Shown here piece by piece: positions 57,300 through 64,000 of a stretch of DNA of 64,000 nt (within the stretch, counting starts at the first letter, position 1; every line of letters begins with the position of its first letter). The DNA comes from Phaeoceros laevis (taxonomy: Eukaryota; Anthocerotophyta; Anthocerotopsida; Notothyladales), in contig JBNGIQ010007628.1 of assembly GCA_049999765.1 (NCBI GenBank), positions 24,383 to 88,382 on the forward strand, in the 5' to 3' direction. The notes below the pieces were generated by a model, which saw only the letters and a list, made by a program, of their open reading frames with translations, was not told the origin of the DNA and searched no databases. The position numbers were made by a program, and so were the translations under genes.

Positions 57300-58111
57300 A
57301 GGAAGGATTTATTCCAACTTTGGGTAAGGAGTACTTCCAGCTTTGGGTAAGACCGGTAAACAATGTGTGACAGTGAAGGTACAAGGTGGCTGTATTCATT
57401 TCTTGATTATGCCCATGGCATGCCGCAACACCTAACACATCAATAAACCACACCGACAAGGGTTTTTGTCAAACTTTCAGCTCCCAATTGAGAAATTTCT
57501 GTAACACCTTCGAACAGGAACACTATCACCTGAACACTGAGCACTATCCAGGTCCCCCAAAAACAATTCGTGTACTGCGGCCTGGCCTAGAATGTTTTGA
57601 AGCGGTTTAAAGAGGCGTGCATGTGACCTTACAGGATTGGAGCTTAGACAGGGTGAAGAAACTACTGAAACAGAACATTCTTCCTCTGTAATGAATCAAT
57701 GCAAAAGCGTAACAGTTCGAAATGCAGAATTCACGGATGGCAAGTGTTGAGCACAAACATAAGATTATGCACTCTGAGAGAGACCTCTGAAAGGTGTTCA
57801 CATCAAACACTTGGGGCCTGACTACAAAGATAATGTTTGAACACTGGTTCTAAAGCTGAAAGGAAAATTTATTGAAGCGGATATATGCAGTCTTCAATGT
57901 ACAACCAGTAGCTCTGTCTGAACAAGAGCACTTATCGTTTCTTGCCTATCAATCTGCTTGGTAATCTAGACTCAGTAGACCATAGCAATCAGAGGTGCTC
58001 AAGGAGGCGGAGCATTTGAGGGACTATACTGTAATTGATGTCCAGAGTAAGTACTGCGGAAGAGCAACCATCTCTGCGCGGCACTTTCACCACTTCTGGA
58101 CAACTGTTTCT
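57300..58111. other. Intergenic, no supported gene
   Basis: No coding signal found. The right part should include the 3' UTR of the small heat-shock protein gene. Confidence 0.5.
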
Positions 58112-58757
58112 TCATTCCTTGATGTCAATGGACCGAACTTCTGGTTTCTTCTGCTCGATCTTCGGGACGCTCACCGACAGCACTCCATTCTCCACCTTGG
58201 CTGAAATGTGATCAAGCTCCACATTGGAGGGCAGGCGGAACCGTCGAAGGAACTGGCCATGGGAGCGTTCCACTTGGTGCCACTTATCCGTCTTCTTCAC
58301 CTCCTCATGACTGCGAGTTCCACTGATCTTGAGGACATTTCCGTCCTCAATCTCAACCTTGACTTCCTCCTTTCTCAAGCCTGTCAAGGGAGGCAAGCTT
58401 GCAACCGGTTAAGAGACGCTACACAAATTTGGCCACAGCTAATCTCAAGTCAAGGACATGAAAAATTGTCAAGATTGCCCCAGCGGCAGCAGAAAGCAGA
58501 AAACGGAAACTTGTCATGAATGCATGTCTGCAAGACACTGGAGGTATGGAAGAAGACGTACCTGGCAAGTCAGCTTTGAAGACGTGAGCTTCCGGAGTCT
58601 CCACCCAGTCCACCCTCGTTCTGGCTATGGCGTGAGCGTCCTTTGCCAAGGCATGTCCCGGGCCACTCTCCAGCCGCAGGCTCTCAAACGGTTCAAAGAA
58701 GGAAGTGAACGGATCCCAGACATTGCTGCTCTTCGAGAAGAACGGTGCCAGAGCCAT
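58112..58757 (-). CDS. Class I small heat-shock protein
   Basis: Two exons (58562-58757 and 58112-58380) with a GT-AG intron, 154 residues. The N-terminal arm ([17 protein letters not shown], then [20 protein letters not shown]) and the alpha-crystallin domain ([20 protein letters not shown], then [20 protein letters not shown]) are those of plant cytosolic class I proteins. The IDI near the C-terminus is the I-x-I anchor used in oligomer assembly. These ATP-independent chaperones hold unfolding proteins during heat stress. A TATATAAT box lies at 58884-58891 on the minus strand, and a heat-shock element (GAAGCTTCTGGA) at 58933-58944. Most plant class I genes lack an intron, so the intron within the D-L-P-G motif is worth noting. 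Confidence 0.96.
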
Positions 58758-58883
58758 GACTCAAAAGTGATGCTGTTGCCAACGAGAAATTTGAAGCAGA
58801 GCTAGCGCTCGCAGAAGCACGCAGAGTTGAGTAGATCGCTCAAAGCTTGCAAAAAATACTAACCCGAGCAGGCAGCTCCGGCG

Positions 58884-58944
58884 ATTATATAGGTGGGAGC
58901 GTGATGCATCCGGAAGGTGCGACCATCGCCATGAAGCTTCTGGA
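58884..58944 (-). promoter_or_regulatory. Heat-shock element and TATA box
   Basis: GAAGCTTCTGGA at 58933-58944 has two perfect and one partial nGAAn unit in alternating orientation, the binding pattern of heat-shock factors. The TATA element at 58884-58891 is about 130 bp upstream of the ATG. Further TTCCAGA words lie at 59115-59175, on the side of the divergent twin gene. Confidence 0.7.
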
Positions 58945-59311
58945 TCACCTGCTCCCGAGGACAGCATGAACCACCTAGACAGTGAAGCGGTACCGATACA
59001 TTGTGACCGGTAAGTGGTGGGGTCCAGGCTATCACAGAAACCAGCTCGCGTCCGAGTCATGATCAAGCACAAGGCTCCATCACGGTTGTCTGCATGGCTT
59101 CCCAACGTTTCAAGCAGTTCCAGATACATCTGAAGTCCATGTTCCAGATGCATCTTCCATGTTCCAGACCCTTCTTCTCCAGCTACAAAACCTTGTGCCT
59201 CCCCTCACATCATCACAATTGCTTTCTTTCGATTCGCGTCTTTTTACCTGTGTCTCTCGCTGATTGCTTGCTGCTCTCGTCCAATCGGCCGCCGACTCTG
59301 TGTCGTCATCC

Positions 59312-59507
59312 ATGGCTCTAGTGCCGTTCTTCTTCTCGAGCAACGCCTGGAATCCTCTCACCTCCTCGCTCGATCCGTTTGAAGGAGTGAGGCTGCTGGA
59401 ACACGGTCCGTCTCGATCCTTGGCCAAAGATGCAAGCGCAATCGCCGGCACCCGGGTGGACTGGCTGGAGACTCCGGAATCGCATGTCTCCAAGGCTGAT
59501 CTGCCTG
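59312..59507 (+). pseudogene. Truncated class I small HSP gene (exon 1 only)
   Basis: The exon is equivalent, position by position, to exon 1 of the adjacent gene (MALVPFFFSSNAWNPLTSSL, then RVDWLETPESHVSKADLPG) and ends at an intact GTAGGT donor in the same D-L-P-G context. No alpha-crystallin exon follows; instead the downstream sequence holds a PDF-motif relic on the other strand. The pair is divergent, sharing a ~550-bp promoter region. Without exon 2 it cannot make a chaperone. Confidence 0.85.
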
Positions 59508-59589
59508 GTAGGTGCTCTCCGTTCCATACCCTTAGCACTCTGGCACCGTCGGAGCAGCAGCATTATGATGCAACAAGGGATTGAATGTA

Positions 59590-59883
59590 GGCTGAGCAGA
59601 CCGTCCAACCTGCTTGTCCAAGGCAGCCAGCTCCGCATCCACCCAGTCAGGCTTGTAGAAGTTGTTCAGCCATATGGGCTCCTTGTGCCTGAAGTCGGGA
59701 GAGCGCGCGCTCTTCTCGTTCATCCTGCAGTCCCACCACAATGTGGAGTCCCAAGAAATGCTGCCTCCACAACAACTCTTGTCGTTGTCCAGCACTGCTA
59801 TTGTCCGGTATGCGTAGCTTGGCTGCTAAGCCACTGCACGGCACAAATGTGCAGCTTGTGTAAATCCATTGCCTCGGAGGCAC
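59590..59883 (-). pseudogene. Relic of a PDF-motif (OSB-type) PPR gene
   Basis: On the minus strand, RQELLWRQHFLG in one frame continues as STLWWDCRMNEKSARSPDF and EPIWLNNFYKPDWV in another, matching the PDF motif of the PPR-DYW gene at 36.5-39 kb, including the following DKQVG. A frameshift lies between the two parts, and no PPR repeats follow. It was probably brought in by a duplication that also ended the small HSP twin. Confidence 0.8.
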
Positions 59884-60401
59884 ATTTACCTCCCCTCCAG
59901 CTCCAGGGTGTGGGCCTGCCTCCCAGCTGCTGGCGTCCAGAACCGCTGATGTTGCATCCCGTTTGTGGTGCCAAATTGTAGGTGAAACATTGCAGGGGTT
60001 ATCAGCAGTAGCAGTCCAGCGGGCATGCCCACGTTTTTCAGCTCTTTGGCATCCAAAGACTATTGATGCTGCATCGCGTTAGTGGTGCGCGCCATTGCAG
60101 GTGGAGCAAGAACGGTAACCTCCGTCGCTGCTGTCGCTCTTGATTTTCCCACTGCTCGGCCGCTTCCAGTAAAGTACATTAACCCTCAAAGGACAGGGCG
60201 TTTCGCCCGAAACGAAACGCGCACCTAATCGCCGTTTTTTATGAGGTTTGTACCGGGTTCAACCTGGTTCCATGTAGCTCACCCCCTACTTACCAAACCT
60301 ATTCCTGAACCTGAGTTTACTTTTCCGAACCTATACATTACATCATGTTTACTGCATTTCACGCCGCACCTGGTTTAGTGATGGGTTTGGCATGCTGTGA
60401 C

Positions 60402-60432
60402 AAGCGCCATCGCGCAGCTCGATGGCGCTTGA
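60402..60432. repeat. 12-bp inverted repeat, 7-bp loop
   Basis: CAAGCGCCATCG and CGATGGCGCTTG are perfect complements around CGCAGCT. Confidence 0.85.
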
Positions 60433-60469
60433 GGCACGATTCGCGTGAGGGCGAGAAGGGCGAGGAGGC

Positions 60470-60580
60470 GTGCTCGCCCTCATGGAGCACCCTCACGCGC
60501 CATGGAGCGCCATGGAGTGGCATGGAGCGCCCTCACGGAGCGCCCTCATGGAGCGCCCTCACGGAGCTCCCTCACGCGCA
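60470..60580. repeat. GC-rich minisatellite
   Basis: Degenerate tandem units of about 13 bp based on (CAT or CAC)GGAGCGCCCT, often alternating CATGGAGCGCCCT and CACGGAGCGCCCT, repeat some six to eight times. Confidence 0.85.
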
Positions 60581-61000
60581 CCATCGTCCGCAGGGCGAAC
60601 GCGCCTCCTCCACCTCACGTCCGTGCCTGTTGTCACCCTAGCAACCTGAACCTCAAATAAAAAAATGGCGAGAGTGTGGGGTACTGCTTTGGAGGGGGAA
60701 AGGAGAAACTCTCCACTGCCACGCGTGCGTGCACGCCTTACCGACACATGCAGGCTCAAGAAGGAGTTTACCTCCTAGGCGTGAGGAGCAAAAGCCGGGT
60801 GCCGGATATCTAAACTCAACAGTAAACTCGGGTTAGAGCCGTAGTCAAGGATTCGGGAAGGCATGGTGGGAGCTGTGGAGATCAGATTTGAGATCTGATT
60901 GCAGATTTGGAGAGAGGTGAAGGAGAGGATTCTAACCATATATATATTGACTGTATTTTAATGTTGATTGAAGCTCCAACATGTTAGGAACGGCTTTGGA

Positions 61001-61032
61001 TGCCCAACTCTACCAATTGGTAGAGTTGGGCA
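61001..61032. repeat. Perfect 32-bp palindrome
   Basis: TGCCCAACTCTACCAA is followed immediately by its exact reverse complement, with no loop. Around it, TTAAGGGTTAA at about 61034 and TTAACCCTT at about 61081 form another, looser inverted pair. Confidence 0.95.
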
Positions 61033-62894
61033 CTTAAGGGTTAACAGAAGCGGTGCCACATTCCAAAAACCCCGGCCGGCTTAACCCTTTATCGTGGGGC
61101 AGTACATATATTGGACGATTTGGACTTTGAAGTGGCATATCTCATGTATTTCTCCTCCATTTTGGCTAAGCCTCATGTCAGAATGTGCCCCTTGATTCCC
61201 TCTTTCCAACCATACCACATGTGGATGGAACAAGATAGTTATCGTGATCAAAATGCTGCTAGAAGATGCGGAAATTGAGATATTGACCTCCTCAGCCCGC
61301 GTCGGTCACCGGGATTCCCTGGGATGGCAAGTTTCACCGGCCGTGCAGCTTAACCACGACCTTACCACCGGTGCTGCTGATGCCGTGCCCCACGACACGA
61401 AGCAGCGCCCCAAGCCAACCGCCCTCGCATAACTAGGAAACCAAGGTAGCCACTTGACCAGCCTCCACCGGGCAACGATTGAAGAGCAGGTCAGGCCCCA
61501 GTAAAATTGCACGGCAATGACCTGAAGTGGACTACGTTTTTGGGCTCCCCTGTTCGCCCACGAAAAAGGATTAAGGGGTAGGGCAAACTGTAGTATTTGC
61601 CACAAGTGTGGCAAAAAAGGATATAGCAAAACCCCCCTTTTCTTGTAGTGAGTGATAATATGTGCAAATCTGTTTTAATTTCTAGAGAGTCTGACCTGTA
61701 CAAGTTTTTTGATCAAACACGGTCCAGGATTTGACAGGCACCGAAGGAGCTGGTGACATAGGTAAACTTCGCATGGATTCGAGGTTGGAGAGAAAGATGA
61801 TCCCTTTGTAGTGTCGCGACCCTAACCGGGCATCCTTTATTGCTATAACTGTTAGGCGTGTGCTAATCGACATGTGAAGTATTAAAAATCGTTTGGGTGG
61901 TAGCGGCGAATAAATAAACTTGTTCTTCCCGGCTCTTAGAAAATCCTTCGGTGGCTGGAGCCATTCCCCCTTAGGTGGGAGGAGCCATTCCCAGGTGATG
62001 GCTGGGAGATGTCAACCTCGAGGTATGGCAAATTAATCCAGAGGCAAGGGGCCCAAATATTGTGGTGCAAATGGGTCTTAGTCCGTTTGGCCCATGCTTG
62101 CCACCATTAGAAGTCACAGACTCATGCACAAAACAAGTTTTCAATGGGAAGAAGGTTAGACTAGCACTAATCCCATTTGAGTCTTATCCAATTGTTTGTA
62201 CTAACTCCTACTATCGCAGCGTGGACTGTTTGGACCCAACTAGCACATTATAAAGCATCTTTTTCTTCTTCTTCCTTGCTACTTACTATCTTATTCTACT
62301 CCTGAAGTTGGCCATGTACATCAACCTGGTCAACCCGAATTTAGTGTTTTGCAAGATATTAGCAAACAGTAGGTACAGAAGTTTAGGTACTAGGTACTTC
62401 TTAAGTTGGGTATTTGCACGCTACAGGCATGCATAAACCGGCGGTACTGGGCCGCGAAGCGGCCCACCGCAAGGGGCACTGTCCACCCTATCCAGTACTT
62501 ATGGTGCCTAAAAAGGCTAAAATATCGAAATAATGCACCTAGTCAGCCCGTTGTACGCCGTTGGATGTGATTCATCGGAGGGCAATAAAAAGGCGGCCCT
62601 GGCACCTGTTATTTTTCGAATCTGGTCCGTCTGGTCCGTAGCGGAAACTCGCGACGGTGGGGGCGTGCATTCAATGCAGGCATGGCTCCCGAACCTTCCC
62701 TCCTCGGGTCTCGTGGCCGACCGCCCGCTGCACTCCACTCTTGCGCTCGCTGCTCACTTTTCCTCCTTCCGCCATAGCCACATACCTTCCGCTCTTGCTT
62801 ACTTGCATGCACGCCGTGCATTTGTGCTACATAGATGTTTCACGATCGATTCTCGCACCCTGCAGTCGCGGCCGGGAGCATTTTCCGTTTGAAC
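61033..62894. other. Gene-free stretch with minor repeats
   Basis: No gene is supported. Minor structures are GGAGCCATTCCC twice near 61955-61995 and a GGGCCGC-GAA-GCGGCCC hairpin at about 62449-62465. The right end should carry the promoter of the gene starting at 62895. Confidence 0.5.
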
Positions 62895-64000
62895 ATGGAG
62901 GAGGACATGCTGCAGCAGCTCATCGCCGAGAAGGCTGCTCGCAAGGCACAGAGGGACCGAGTTCGTGCTGAGTGTGAGGTCAAGAAGGCGGCGAAGTTGC
63001 TGGCGGAAGCGGTGGGATGTGCGGCGACGGAGCCGGCGGAGGCTGCAAGTGCATCTCCCGCTGCAGCCAGGCAAACCGGTCCGTCGACGGTGACGTCGAC
63101 AGGCACATCGACTCCAAAACAGCCGAAGGGCAAGGCAATCGCCGGCGCTTCCGGGTCCTCAGGCGGCAGCACCAAGACCAAAACCAAGGCGCAGAGGTGT
63201 GTCGATGGCAAGGGGAAGGCGATCGATATCGCCACCGAGAGCAGTGACGAAGAGGCCGCCGCCCCCGTCATGCAGTCGCAAAGGAAGGGTGGTGGCCACG
63301 GCGGTGCCAGCAGCTCCAAAGGAGGTGCCAGCAGCTCCAAGGGAGGTGCCAGCATCTCCAAGGGAGGCCATTCGGCCGCCATTGCCATGCCGCCTCCACT
63401 CCCGCTCACAGATGTGGAGTTCCGAGCGCTGGAGAAGAAGGCGGAAGCGTACTCGGCGGACTGGGTGATTGTGCGGGAGCAACTGGACGCCAGGGCAGCT
63501 GGCCTCCCTATGCCGCTGCCGCCGGCTCCTCCAGGCTCGGAGGCAAACGGGGAGGTGCCTCCGGGCAGAGCTCCACTGCAATCTGGAGCTGGACGGAGAG
63601 CTCCTCCGCCCTCGGGAGCAGGCGGAAGAGCTCCTCCGCCCTCGGGAGCTCTAGGCAGAGCTCCCCCGCCCTCGGGAGCTCTGGGCAGAGCTCCCCCGCC
63701 CTCGGCAGCTGGCGGAAGGGCCCCTCTACCCTCAGGAGCTGGCTTCCGGGCTCCTCCGCCCTGGGGAACTGCTAGATTGCCTCCTCCGCTCTCGGGAGTT
63801 GCTGGATTGCCTCCTTCGCCCTCGGAAGTGAATGAGGATGACGGGAGCCTATATCAGTGCTCCCAGAATTCGAGTGCTGCCACCACATATTGGGATGAGG
63901 ATGACGACATGCTGCCAATCACTCTGCCGCCACCTTCCTCATTTCCGAGGGTGGATATTCCGCTGCTGGGCACGGAACTTGCCTTGGATCAAGATGGGCT
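62895..64000 (+). CDS. Pro/Ala/Gly-rich repeat protein, runs off the window
   Basis: From ATG 62895 the frame is open for 368 codons to the window end with no stop, so the gene is incomplete. It begins with a charged helix (MEEDMLQQLIAEKAARKAQR). Next comes a Ser/Thr/Lys/Gly-rich basic region with three SSKGGA repeats (about residues 135-160) and a short helical segment (VEFRALEKKAEAYSADWVIV). A run of about eight ~10-residue repeats, GGRAPPPSGA with variants, follows (about residues 220-305), then an acidic, serine-rich part. Strong GC content and the repeat array set it apart from neighbouring DNA. The family is not recognised; the first helix could be an IQ- or coiled-coil-type segment. 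Confidence 0.7.
   Translation, partial: MEEDMLQQLIAEKAARKAQRDRVRAECEVKKAAKLLAEAVGCAATEPAEAASASPAAARQTGPSTVTSTGTSTPKQPKGKAIAGASGSSGGSTKTKTKAQRCVDGKGKAIDIATESSDEEAAAPVMQSQRKGGGHGGASSSKGGASSSKGGASISKGGHSAAIAMPPPLPLTDVEFRALEKKAEAYSADWVIVREQLDARAAGLPMPLPPAPPGSEANGEVPPGRAPLQSGAGRRAPPPSGAGGRAPPPSGALGRAPPPSGALGRAPPPSAAGGRAPLPSGAGFRAPPPWGTARLPPPLSGVAGLPPSPSEVNEDDGSLYQCSQNSSAATTYWDEDDDMLPITLPPPSSFPRVDIPLLGTELALDQDG

Noticed and set aside
59430-59981. 183-codon plus-strand frame overlapping the HSP twin
   Set aside because: Out of frame with the HSP exon and opposite the PDF relic; no recognisable domain.
62840-63409. 189-codon minus-strand frame rich in Leu/Ala/Pro
   Set aside because: Opposite-strand shadow of the repeat protein starting at 62895.

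Overview
The window is nuclear DNA of a land plant, probably an early-diverging lineage (bryophyte, lycophyte or fern); the sequence does not settle which. Plant signs are ECHIDNA/TVP23, a nitrate/peptide-family (NPF) transporter, class I small heat-shock proteins, sulfiredoxin with a targeting peptide, and a telo-box. Signs of a non-flowering plant are long PLS-class PPR genes plus many decayed PPR copies, an LRR-Roc-COR (ROCO) gene, and U-box/SPRY and BTB/SPRY architectures. Introns are short (about 80-350 bp, GT-AG with one GC-AG). No complete transposon was recognised.

Layout. 0.6-3.7 kb: a possible small mitochondrial gene (-) and an unrecognised coiled-coil gene (-). 4.2-6.5 kb: V-ATPase subunit F (+) and sulfiredoxin (+). 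7.0-8.1 kb: a penta-EF-hand calcium-binding gene (-). 8.3-14.0 kb: two divergent E-class PPR genes. 14.1-15.4 kb: inverted and tandem repeats. 15.4-18.0 kb: soluble ABCI-type ABC ATPase (+), convergent with VPS55 (-). 19.2-20.6 kb: ketopantoate-reductase-like dehydrogenase (-). 21-25 kb: a partial unknown gene and repeat-rich DNA with strong palindromes. 25.1-29.5 kb: a ROCO gene carrying three frameshifts. 31.4-33.5 kb: DEAD-box RNA helicase of the DDX49/Dbp8/RH36 type (+). 34-36 kb: a PPR relic and an unrecognised acidic protein. 36.5-39.0 kb: a DYW-class PPR gene with an OSB-type PDF motif fused at its N-terminus (-). 39.4-41.0 kb: a broken partial copy, then a chorismate mutase gene (+). 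41.4-42.6 kb: ECHIDNA/TVP23 (+). 43.25 kb: tRNA-Ser(AGA). 43.7-46.8 kb: a four-exon gene for an N-terminal helical bundle, a U-box and two SPRY domains (-). 47.6-49.65 kb: NPF transporter (+). 49.65-50.05 kb: assembly gap. 50.3-54.0 kb: two tRNA-Glu(CTC) genes and a split, broken BTB-BACK-SPRY gene. 55.0-56.1 kb: F-box gene (+). 58.1-59.9 kb: a small HSP gene (-), a truncated divergent twin (+), and a PDF-motif relic. 60-62.9 kb: repeats and palindromes. 62.9 kb to the end: a Pro/Ala/Gly-rich repeat protein running off the window.

The genes do not form one pathway. They are housekeeping genes (vacuolar acidification, trafficking, redox repair, aromatic amino-acid synthesis, rRNA processing) interspersed with families that turn over quickly (PPR, BTB-SPRY, ROCO, U-box-SPRY). 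The items I consider most worth following are the helical-bundle/U-box/double-SPRY protein, which looks like a plant analogue of the TRIM layout, and the PDF-PPR-DYW fusion. All spliced models were built by eye from reading frame, splice sites and remembered family conservation; none was tested against transcripts.
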